Below, one piece after another: positions 1-5,547 of a stretch of 5,665 nucleotides of DNA. The stretch covers positions 1 to 5,665 of the forward strand of contig NZ_JBBBNV010000060.1 in the NCBI RefSeq assembly GCF_037137075.1. Direction: 5' to 3'. Every line of letters starts with the position of its first letter. Position 1 is the first letter of the stretch. The position numbers and the translations under genes are program-made. The notes under the pieces are model-generated. The model was not told the origin of the DNA. It made no database searches and saw only the letters and a list, made by a program, of their open reading frames with translations. Origin of the DNA: JBBBNV01 sp037137075. Lineage in GTDB: Bacteria; Bacillota; Bacilli; Paenibacillales; NBRC-103111.

Positions 1-36
1 TTGCCGCCTCGCGTAATCTTAATCCATCATACACTT

Positions 37-63
37 GCTCCCATCTGACTGCTAGGTGGGGGC
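37..63 (+). terminator. imperfect stem-loop, possible terminator
   Basis: GCTCCCATCT (37-46) pairs with AGGTGGGGGC (54-63) over 10 positions, two of them G-U, around a 7-nt loop GACTGCT. A short TATTT tract follows at 64-68. The GC-rich stem followed by T residues fits a Rho-independent terminator read on the plus strand, for a gene lying left of the window. The loop and the GGGGCTATTT 3' side are repeated in the larger hairpin at 91-138. Function is inferred from shape only; the T tract is short. Confidence 0.4.
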
Positions 64-90
64 TATTTGACGCTCACAGTGATAAAATAT

Positions 91-138
91 GTAAACAGAG
101 AAATAGCCCCGACTGCTCGGGGCTATTTCTCTGTTTAC
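91..138. terminator. perfect 22-bp stem-loop, probable bidirectional terminator at array exit
   Basis: The arms 91-112 and 117-138 are exact reverse complements, with a 4-nt loop CTGC at 113-116. The GC-rich core AGCCCCGA/TCGGGGCT is flanked by AAAT and ATTT, so a strong hairpin with A/T flanks can form from either strand. On the minus strand it lies about 70 bp beyond the last CRISPR repeat and is followed by the T-rich stretch ATATTTTATC, so it is well placed to end array transcription. It could equally end a plus-strand gene from outside the window. The symmetry is plain in the sequence; the terminator role is inferred. Confidence 0.65.
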
Positions 139-207
139 AGGTCCAAGCATTATGAATGAGGGCGATTTCTGCGACTATTCCCTCTCCTGTATTTGCTTGC
201 GAATCTG

Positions 208-239
208 GTTTCAATCTACGCACCCGTACAGGGTGCGAC
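208..239 (-). repeat. degenerate terminal CRISPR repeat
   Basis: This is the leader-distal repeat. It differs from the other ten at three plus-strand positions: 217 (C to T), 226 (A to G) and 227 (C to T). In the minus-strand RNA, two changes fall in the hairpin loop and one in the 3' tail (TGGATTG becomes TAGATTG). The 7-bp stem CGCACCC/GGGTGCG is untouched. Decay of the last repeat is normal and is one of the main arguments for the leftward direction of the array. Confidence 0.9.
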
Positions 240-908
240 AATGATAATGACCAAACGGCCACTTATTTCAGACGTTTCAATCCACGCACCCACACAGGGT
301 GCGACCTGGTTCTCCTGCGGGTTTCCCGACCGGGTTCATCCGGTTTCAATCCACGCACCCACACAGGGTGCGACACAAAGTACCTAGAAGGCTGTCTATC
401 AATGATTTGTTTCAATCCACGCACCCACACAGGGTGCGACGGCTCATGCTGCCAACGGTACTGGCTCCAGCCGAAGGTTTCAATCCACGCACCCACACAG
501 GGTGCGACTTTTCGTTCCGCCTCAATTTTCCACCAAATTGTTTGTTTCAATCCACGCACCCACACAGGGTGCGACCAAAACCGCTAAGGCCGTAACCGGC
601 TTATATGACGGTTTCAATCCACGCACCCACACAGGGTGCGACCCGCAGTTTGCGGGTATGCCCCCGGTGCTTCCGGGTTTCAATCCACGCACCCACACAG
701 GGTGCGACTTCGTCCAGTGCTGTCCACGTAACTGCTTTCGATGTTTCAATCCACGCACCCACACAGGGTGCGACCATAGAAGACCTAGAGAAATATGTAA
801 AGTTGCCAGTTTCAATCCACGCACCCACACAGGGTGCGACTGGGAGTCGGTCGCGCCAGTTTTGAGGGAGCGCGATGTTTCAATCCACGCACCCACACAG
901 GGTGCGAC
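208..908 (-). CRISPR. Type I-C CRISPR array, 11 repeats and 10 spacers
   Basis: Repeats of 32 bp start at 208, 274, 343, 409, 477, 544, 611, 677, 743, 809 and 877. Each begins GTTTCAATC and ends GGGTGCGAC on the plus strand. Repeats 2-11 are identical; the first (208-239) has three substitutions. Spacers are all different, with lengths of 34, 37, 34, 36, 35, 35, 34, 34, 34 and 36 bp from left to right. Read on the minus strand the repeat is GTCGCACCC...GGATTGAAAC, the usual type I-C orientation. It forms a 7-bp stem CGCACCC/GGGTGCG with a 5-nt loop and a 3' tail TGGATTGAAAC. In this subtype Cas5 is known to cut at the base of such a stem, leaving an 11-nt crRNA 5' handle. The decayed repeat marks 208 as the old end; new spacers should enter at the right end (908). 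No cas gene is in the window. The subtype call rests on repeat sequence alone. Confidence 0.97.
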
Positions 909-918
909 AGCGAAATAA

Positions 919-953
919 ATCGTTTTCATGCTAGCATAGCATGAAAAAACGAT
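919..953 (-). repeat. leader-proximal inverted repeat
   Basis: ATCGTTTTCATGCTA (919-933) and TAGCATGAAAAAACGAT (937-953) pair with a 3-nt loop GCA and a 2-nt bulge in the A tract. The structure lies 10 bp from the first (newest) repeat. It could form in the leader RNA or act as a DNA site near the spacer-insertion point. The nested ATGCTAGCAT (928-937) is itself a perfect palindrome. The role is unknown. Confidence 0.6.
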
Positions 954-1008
954 ATTTTCAGCAATAATCATAAAAAATAAATAGTAATCAATCCTTGACA
1001 TTTTTATA

Positions 1009-1037
1009 AATATAGTACTTTCTATAACTTTCGACAA
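1009..1037 (-). promoter_or_regulatory. CRISPR array promoter, sigma-A type
   Basis: On the minus strand, a -35 box TTGTCG (plus positions 1032-1037) and a -10 box TATATT (1009-1014) are separated by exactly 17 bp. They match TTGACA at 4 of 6 and TATAAT at 5 of 6. Transcription would start near 1002 and give about 95 nt of leader RNA before the first repeat. The dyad ATTCGC-GGT-GCGAAT abuts the -35 box on its upstream side. Confidence 0.6.
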
Positions 1038-1038
1038 G

Positions 1039-1088
1039 ATTCGCGGTGCGAATGATCCGGGAATTTCATGGGAGCTTCACATTCGCAC
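1039..1088. repeat. cluster of ATTCGC inverted repeats upstream of the CRISPR promoter
   Basis: ATTCGC occurs at 1039-1044, inverted as GCGAAT at 1048-1053, and again at 1081-1086. The first two form a 15-bp dyad with a 3-nt centre. The second and third lie in the longer 9-bp arms GTGCGAATG (1046-1054) and CATTCGCAC (1080-1088), 25 bp apart. A further GTGCGAA is at 1210-1216. The arrangement suits a DNA-binding site or a conserved leader motif; I cannot say which. Confidence 0.55.
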
Positions 1089-1090
1089 TT

Positions 1091-1321
1091 AAATGGCGTG
1101 TATTTCATCACCATTGCGGGATACGGCGAATAACGGATGGTGTCTTTTGGAAAACCGGCAAAGCCGCGAAGCTATTTTTCCTGATAGTATCATCATAAGA
1201 AAATAGATTGTGCGAAGTCAACCACAGCTTGAAGCCGGTCACCGCTGCCCCATGGGCGCATGTTTTCTGGTGAACGGGGAAAATTAAGGGACGGGTGATG
1301 GATATTTCCTCAGGATGAAAC
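1091..1321 (+). other. non-coding upstream region of the germination operon
   Basis: No credible gene or tRNA is seen here on either strand. Local structure includes CGGC-AAA-GCCG (from about 1156) enclosed by GGAAAA and TTTTTCC, then CTATTTT (1172-1178) pairing with AAAATAG (1200-1206) around TGATA-G-TATCA. There is also a CGGT-C-ACCG dyad (1236-1244) and a CCCATGGG palindrome near 1250-1257. I compared it by eye with common riboswitch cores and found no match. It separates the divergent CRISPR and ger transcription units. Confidence 0.5.
1258..1286 (+). promoter_or_regulatory. possible sigma-G promoter of the ger operon
   Basis: GCATG at 1258-1262 fits the sigma-G -35 consensus GHATR fully. 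AAAATTA at 1280-1286, 17 bp downstream, fits the -10 consensus CATWHTA at 5 of 7 positions. It ends about 35 bp before the ribosome binding site of the first gene. Germinant-receptor operons in Bacillus are known to be transcribed by sigma-G in the forespore, which is why I looked for this pattern. A match this short can arise by chance. Confidence 0.35.
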
Positions 1322-1330
1322 AGGAGGAGG
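1322..1330 (+). promoter_or_regulatory. strong ribosome binding site deciding the GTG start
   Basis: AGGAGGAGG at 1322-1330 is a near-perfect anti-16S match and ends 6 bp before GTG at 1337. No in-frame ATG has comparable support, so this site sets the start of the first operon gene. Confidence 0.85.
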
Positions 1331-1336
1331 GTTACA

Positions 1337-1558
1337 GTGGACCTTATTTATTTTTTGGTCGGCGTTCTGCTTATGGCATTGGCGTATCCACGAAAGCTGC
1401 CCCCGTTCCGCAGAAAACGGATTATCGTTGCTTATTTGTTCTCAGCCTGTCTGGCTATTGGCATGGGCGTGCTGTATTTGGCAGATGAATTCCCGCCAAT
1501 CGATGCGGTTTTTCGCTTTCAGAGCGAGCTGTTCAACAAGAAGGCAGGCCTGCCATGA
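1337..1558 (+). CDS. small two-TM membrane protein, probable germinant-receptor D subunit
   Basis: This 73-residue protein starts with GTG behind a strong ribosome binding site. It has two hydrophobic segments, about residues 3-17 and 29-49, joined by a short basic loop (PRKLPPFRRKR) that probably lies on the cytoplasmic (core) side. A short polar tail of about 24 residues follows. Its stop overlaps the start of the A subunit (ATGA at 1555-1558), so the two are translationally coupled. Some GerA-type operons in Bacillales are known to carry a small two-TM D protein that modulates receptor activity; size, topology and position all fit. It heads this operon rather than following the A, B and C genes. 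I recognise it by architecture, not by conserved residues. An unrelated small membrane protein co-expressed with the receptor is the alternative. Confidence 0.7.
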   Translation: MDLIYFLVGVLLMALAYPRKLPPFRRKRIIVAYLFSACLAIGMGVLYLADEFPPIDAVFRFQSELFNKKAGLP

Positions 1559-3090
1559 GCCGCAGCCGAAGCCATATTGATATTCCGAATCCGCCCAAAC
1601 GCATTCGGGATTTGCCGGGCTATCCGACCGGCGATTTGACCGGCAAGCTGCTGGAGGATGTGGACATCATCCGAAGAACCATTCAACAGGCGCCGGATTT
1701 GATTGTGCGCGAGCTGGATTTGACCCGCGCGGACGGCAGCCGGATTCCGGCGGCGGTGCTTTATATGGACGGGCTAGCCAATGCGGAAATGATTCACAAA
1801 AGCATTCTGCTCCCCATGGTGGAGTCTCATGTGGGGGATAATCCTATCCGCGATTTAGGGCGGCTCATATTGACGGCAGGCAGCATCGAGGAGCAGGTGC
1901 AGCTGGCGGAAATTATTTATCGGCTGCTGTTTTCATCCACGATTGTGTTAATCGATGGCATTCCGAAGGCGCTCCTCATTTGTACGGAGGGCTGGGAGCA
2001 CCGCACGGTCAGCGAGCCGAAGACAGAGCCGATTGGCCGGGGGCCGCAGGATGCCTTCAATGAAGTGCTGCGGGTGAATACGGCGCTGCTTCGGCGCCGG
2101 ATTAAGGACCCCCGGCTTGTTTTTGACAATGTGCGGATTGGCCGGCGGAGCTTGACCGATATCTCGATTGCCTACCTGCAGGATGTCGCCAACCCCGGCA
2201 TCGTCCAGGAAATCAAAAACCGGCTGCAGCATGTAGATATCGATATGCTTACCGACGGTCAGATGCTGGCCGAATTTATTGAGGACCATCCGATTAGCCC
2301 GTTCCCTCAAATGGCGATCACCGAACGGGTAGACAAAACCGCTGTGGCGATCTCCGAAGGACGGGTGGCCTTGATCGTTGACGGCACGCCGGGGACGGTC
2401 ATTGTGCCGATTACGATGACCTACTTCTTGTTCTCGACGGAGGATTATTACAGCAAGTGGCTGCCTGTTATGCTCATCCGCTGGCTGCGGGTAATTGCGC
2501 TATGCATTGCCCTGCTGCTGCCCTCCTTATATGTGGCGATTTCCTCCTACCATCAGGAGATGCTGCCGACCGGGATGATGCTGCAAATGGCGGCCAATCG
2601 CAGCGGGCTCCCGTTCCCGTCTTATGTGGAGGCGCTTATTATGGAGCTGAGCTTCGAGCTGCTGCGGGAAGCGAGCCTGCGGATGCCCGGCACGCTTGGA
2701 CAGACCATCGGAATTGTCGGGGCGATCGTCATCGGATCGGCGGCAGTGGAAGCAGGGATTGTCGGACCGATCTTAACCATCATCGTTTCCTTTACGGCGA
2801 TTGGCTCCTTTGTCATTCCCAGCTACAATACTTCCTTCGCAATCCGGGTGATCCGTTTTCCGTTAATGATTTTATCCGCAACACTGGGGCTTTACGGCAT
2901 TTTGTTCGGCGTGATTGCGCTGCTGATCCATCTGAATCACCTGTACTCCTTTGGTGTGCCGTATATGGCCAGCTTTACGCCGGAGTCGATGAAGGACTGG
3001 AACGATTCCCTGCTTGTTCGAAAGCCGATGCCTTTTCAGCGGGAGCGCCCGAGTTTCCTCCGCGTCCTGAACCGGAAACGCAAAGCATAG
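1555..3090 (+). CDS. GerA-family spore germination receptor A subunit
   Basis: At 511 residues this is the A subunit of a nutrient germinant receptor (GerAA/GerBA/GerKA type), an inner-membrane protein of the spore that helps detect germinants. The soluble N-terminal half (about 1-300) shows family signatures: GRGPQDAFNEVLRVNTALLR (161-180), RIGRRSLTDISIAYLQDVA (194-212) and SPFPQMAITERVD (248-260). EGRVALIVDGTPGTVIVP follows at 268-285. The C-terminal half carries membrane segments around 305-330, 384-420 and 433-460, with the conserved MELSFELLREASLRMPGT (363-380). The tail is basic. Length is typical and the frame is intact. The ATG at 1555 overlaps the stop of the upstream gene; AAGGCAGG (1541-1548) is a weak binding site, so coupling probably helps initiation. 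The B subunit follows after 15 bp. The cognate germinant cannot be told from sequence, and I do not assign it to a specific B. subtilis paralogue. Confidence 0.95.
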   Translation: MSRSRSHIDIPNPPKRIRDLPGYPTGDLTGKLLEDVDIIRRTIQQAPDLIVRELDLTRADGSRIPAAVLYMDGLANAEMIHKSILLPMVESHVGDNPIRDLGRLILTAGSIEEQVQLAEIIYRLLFSSTIVLIDGIPKALLICTEGWEHRTVSEPKTEPIGRGPQDAFNEVLRVNTALLRRRIKDPRLVFDNVRIGRRSLTDISIAYLQDVANPGIVQEIKNRLQHVDIDMLTDGQMLAEFIEDHPISPFPQMAITERVDKTAVAISEGRVALIVDGTPGTVIVPITMTYFLFSTEDYYSKWLPVMLIRWLRVIALCIALLLPSLYVAISSYHQEMLPTGMMLQMAANRSGLPFPSYVEALIMELSFELLREASLRMPGTLGQTIGIVGAIVIGSAAVEAGIVGPILTIIVSFTAIGSFVIPSYNTSFAIRVIRFPLMILSATLGLYGILFGVIALLIHLNHLYSFGVPYMASFTPESMKDWNDSLLVRKPMPFQRERPSFLRVLNRKRKA

Positions 3091-3105
3091 AAGAGAGGTG
3101 GCACC

Positions 3106-4227
3106 ATGCAGGAAGAACGAATCTCATCCAAGCAGCTGTTTCTGCTGCTGTTTTTCTTTATTTTTTCCTCGGTGTTTATCACATTGCCCCGAGAGCTCGT
3201 TGGGGAGGCCGAGCATACCGGCTGGCTGTCCATCGTCATCGCGGTGCTGGTATTCCCCTTGTGCGCCTGGATCATTGTTAAGGTGCGGCAGTTCCAGGGA
3301 AACCGGACGATCGTGTCTTATGTGGAATCCCTGCTGATTTCTATGCTGCTCCGGATCGTTGGCAAAAAAGGGAGCAAAGCGGCGGCTAAAATCATCACAC
3401 TGGTGATTTTTGTGCTCCCGACCTTGATTTACTGCGGTTTGAGCGCCAGGATCATGGTCGAGCTGTTCGGCAGCGTGATGCTGCCCGAGACGCCGACAGA
3501 GGTCATGATTGGACTCCAGCTGTTACTGCGATATTATATGCTGCTCGGCGGGCTTGCAGCTCTGGCCAGGTGGAGCCAGCTTGTCGGTCCGCTGGTCATA
3601 GTTACGTTTTTGAGCATGTCGCTGCTGGCCTTCGGCAAGGTCAGGATGGATCGGCTTCTTCCTTTGTTCGACGGGAGCGCCGGAGGCGTCATGCACGGAT
3701 CGCTGCTTGTGCTGGGGAACCTGCTTGAGGTGCTTGTATTGATGTCAATGACCCAGGTTCCCCAGGAAGGGAAGCTGCTGCGGACCCTGGTCAGTGTTGC
3801 CGCTGCATCCGGGGTTATGTTTCTGCTGGTTTTTTTTACAAGCGTCGGCAATTATGGGACCGCCACGAACCGGAGAATGCTGTTTCCGTTTATCGAGACA
3901 GTCCGGGACATCAGCTTCGGCAACTTTCTGGAGCATTTTGAGCTTATCGCGCTGGTGCTGTGGGGGGTTATGAATTTTGTAAAAGGGGCGCTGACCTTCT
4001 ATGCCTGCTGTCAATATTTCGGTTCATGGTTTGAGCTGAGCGACTATCGTCCCTTGATGGCCCCGCTATCGGTAGCGGCCTTCTATTTCGCGCTGCTGCC
4101 GCAAAATATATACGACTTGTTCGTGACCTATGATCGGTTCCGGGTAGAGTTCACGCCGCTGATGTACATGGGAATTATTGTGCTGCTGCTGCTGGTGAGT
4201 CTGGTGATGAGGAGAAGGATGCAATGA
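3106..4227 (+). CDS. GerAB-type germination receptor B subunit (spore permease family)
   Basis: This 373-residue, very hydrophobic protein has about ten membrane segments, beginning around residues 9-28, 38-60 and 93-112 and ending near 350-368. It belongs to the spore permease family within the APC amino-acid transporter superfamily. The B subunit is known to bind the nutrient germinant in related receptors. Family features include the N-terminal ISSKQLFLLLFFFIF block (6-20), LLPLFDGSAGGVMHGS (184-199) and FPFIETVRDISFGNFLEHFE (260-279) followed by a W at 286. A binding site AGAGGTGG (3094-3101) precedes the ATG, and the gene starts 15 bp after the A subunit ends. Its stop overlaps the C-subunit start (4224-4227). 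The reading frame is intact and length is normal for the family. The germinant is not predictable by eye. Confidence 0.93.
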   Translation: MQEERISSKQLFLLLFFFIFSSVFITLPRELVGEAEHTGWLSIVIAVLVFPLCAWIIVKVRQFQGNRTIVSYVESLLISMLLRIVGKKGSKAAAKIITLVIFVLPTLIYCGLSARIMVELFGSVMLPETPTEVMIGLQLLLRYYMLLGGLAALARWSQLVGPLVIVTFLSMSLLAFGKVRMDRLLPLFDGSAGGVMHGSLLVLGNLLEVLVLMSMTQVPQEGKLLRTLVSVAAASGVMFLLVFFTSVGNYGTATNRRMLFPFIETVRDISFGNFLEHFELIALVLWGVMNFVKGALTFYACCQYFGSWFELSDYRPLMAPLSVAAFYFALLPQNIYDLFVTYDRFRVEFTPLMYMGIIVLLLLVSLVMRRRMQ

Positions 4228-5468
4228 TTACGCGCAGGCTGCCCGTACTGCTGCTAATCTGTTTGCTGGCTTCGTGTCTGTCCGCCTGCTGGGGCCGGAT
4301 CGAGAGTGATGAGGTGGAGTATGTGCTCGGCGCGGCGATTGATGTGGGGCAAAACAAGGAGATTATCCTGTCCGTGCAGACCCCTGTGCTGGAGGCGTTA
4401 AAATCCAAAGGCATGGGCGGGGCAGAAAGTCTGGAGAAGGAAAAAACGATCAGCGTATCCGGCCGTACAGTGACAGAAGCTGTACGCAAGTATACGGAAG
4501 TGATTGGACGGGATTTGTTTTGGTCGCACCTGAAGGTTCTACTGATTTCGGAGGAGGCGGCGCGCCGGGGCGTAGAGAAATTTATGGATTTTTTCTCCTC
4601 GGAGCAGGAGCTGCGCGGCAGTTCTCGCGTTTGTATTGTCAGTGGTCAGGCCAAGGATGTGCTTGAGGCGAACCCGGATATTCGCGTCATAGCCTCGGAC
4701 TATTTGGTCAACCTGATCCAGCGATCCAAGCGGACGGCGTATTCACAGGACGTGCTGCTGTCGGATTTCAACCGCACACTGGCCGATCCGCTGGGCGGGC
4801 AGCCTTTTTTGCCCATTATCCGGCTGTTCAGCCAAACAGAGTACGATCAGAAGCTGGCAGGTATTCAGCAGAAGCAAAAAATCGGAGGCTCCAAGCAATC
4901 ACCGTTGTTTCTGCTGACGGGCTCGACAGCCATTTTCAAGGGGACCAAGATGATGGGGCTGATTACTCTTCATGATACCCGGGGACTGATGTGGGCGAAA
5001 AAAAGGGTCAGTGACGCCATCATTACAATTCCCTGCCGGAATGAGCCGGGCTGCTTCATTACACTGGATGTTAAACGGGCAACTCGTCTGGATCGGGATG
5101 TCGATTATGCCGACGGCAAAACAATAATTCGTATCGGCCTGGGCATTGAATTTAATATTGCCGAGAAGGCGTCTCATGATATCGTGGTCAGCAGGGATTA
5201 TATCTCCTATGTGGAGCAGCAGGTAGCGGAGACCGTAGAGAAGGAAATCCGCAGCGCCTTTCAACAGTGTGTAGGGACCTTCCACTCCGATGTGTTCGCT
5301 TTCGGGAACGATCTCAGTGATTACCATCCTGGGGTATGGGAGCAGATCAAGGACCAGTGGGAAGACGAAATTCTTCCCAACGCGGATTTGGAGATTAGTG
5401 TCAACGCCAGCATGCGGAGAATTTCCCGGACCCTGGCTTCTCCCTGGATTGACATCGGCCAGAAATAG
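4224..5468 (+). CDS. GerAC-type germination receptor C subunit, lipoprotein
   Basis: This 414-residue lipoprotein is the third receptor subunit. The N-terminus is a lipoprotein signal: basic MITRR, a hydrophobic run, then the lipobox LSAC (19-22), with Cys22 as the likely diacylglycerol site. CWGRIESDE matches the usual CW-D/G-R-E start of mature GerC proteins. Another cysteine at 18 (LASC) is a less likely cleavage site. Family blocks include SGRTVTEAVRKY (79-90), DLFWSHLKVLLISEEAARRG (97-116), GSTAIFKGTKMMGLI (233-247) and the C-terminal DVFAFG...W...W region (356-379). C subunits are anchored on the outer face of the spore inner membrane; lipidation by Lgt matters for related receptors. 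The start overlaps the B-subunit stop, and AGGAGAAGG (4210-4218) gives a good binding site. It is the last operon gene and is followed by a terminator. Confidence 0.94.
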   Translation: MITRRLPVLLLICLLASCLSACWGRIESDEVEYVLGAAIDVGQNKEIILSVQTPVLEALKSKGMGGAESLEKEKTISVSGRTVTEAVRKYTEVIGRDLFWSHLKVLLISEEAARRGVEKFMDFFSSEQELRGSSRVCIVSGQAKDVLEANPDIRVIASDYLVNLIQRSKRTAYSQDVLLSDFNRTLADPLGGQPFLPIIRLFSQTEYDQKLAGIQQKQKIGGSKQSPLFLLTGSTAIFKGTKMMGLITLHDTRGLMWAKKRVSDAIITIPCRNEPGCFITLDVKRATRLDRDVDYADGKTIIRIGLGIEFNIAEKASHDIVVSRDYISYVEQQVAETVEKEIRSAFQQCVGTFHSDVFAFGNDLSDYHPGVWEQIKDQWEDEILPNADLEISVNASMRRISRTLASPWIDIGQK

Positions 5469-5471
5469 AAC

Positions 5472-5521
5472 AGCCGGACGGCCCGCGAAACAGGCGTTGT
5501 CCGGCTTTCCGCTTTGTTTTG
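5472..5521 (+). terminator. Rho-independent terminator of the ger operon
   Basis: AGCCGGAC (5472-5479) and GTCCGGCT (5499-5506) form an 8-bp GC-rich stem, with weaker pairing possible inside the 19-nt loop. A T-rich tail with interruptions runs from 5504 to about 5521. The stem begins 4 bp after the gerC-type stop codon. The long loop and broken T tract make it less than ideal. It could also serve leftward transcription from the transposase side. Confidence 0.7.
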
Positions 5522-5547
5522 TTGTGGTAACAAATGGTAATTACCTA

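Larger units (their letters stand above)
909..1090 (-). promoter_or_regulatory. CRISPR leader (type I-C)
   Basis: This AT-rich stretch follows the newest repeat and contains no convincing gene. Going upstream from the array it holds a 10-nt spacer, an inverted repeat (919-953), an A/T tract, a minus-strand promoter (1009-1037), a 15-bp dyad ATTCGC-GGT-GCGAAT (1039-1053) and a 9-bp inverted repeat GTGCGAATG/CATTCGCAC (1046-1054 and 1080-1088). Leaders carry the array promoter and the sites used by Cas1-Cas2 for spacer insertion. I recall similar GTGCGAA/TTCGCAC inverted repeats between cas2 and the array in other I-C loci, which would put the leader's upstream edge near 1090. That memory needs checking, and the outer boundary is approximate. 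Confidence 0.75.

Noticed and set aside
144..175. Possible extra decayed CRISPR repeat left of 208, ending TGCGAC with a 32-bp gap
   Set aside because: Only the last six bases and a few scattered positions match the repeat; not above chance.
156..918. Several open frames on both strands across the array, with repeated peptides such as FNPRTHTGCD, VSIHAPTQGAT and SHPVWVRGLK
   Set aside because: They are translations of the CRISPR repeats: the peptide repeats follow the 32-bp repeats exactly and the rest is spacer. These are a familiar annotation artefact.
995..1028. Plus-strand TTGACA (995-1000) as the -35 of a ger promoter
   Set aside because: The nearest good -10 (TATAAC at 1023-1028) is 22 bp away, too far, and the spacing of 16-18 bp offers no match.
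1022..1114. Minus-strand 30-codon frame with a cysteine-containing peptide (FKCECEAP...) ending at the CRISPR promoter
   Set aside because: It has no ribosome binding site, is very short, and covers the inverted repeats and -35 box of the leader. The residues are better explained as a chance reading of leader DNA, though a gene remnant is not fully excluded.
1068..1133. Plus-strand 21-codon frame starting at ATG 1068
   Set aside because: It lacks a convincing ribosome binding site and lies within the leader inverted-repeat region; no recognisable product.
1145..1260. Riboswitch in the ger upstream region (cyclic-di-GMP or cobalamin type)
   Set aside because: Short resemblances such as GGCAAAGCC and AAGCCGGTCACC do not extend to the conserved cores of either class.
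909..1336. cas2 remnant upstream of the leader
   Set aside because: I read all minus-strand frames and saw no N-terminal or C-terminal Cas2 motif.
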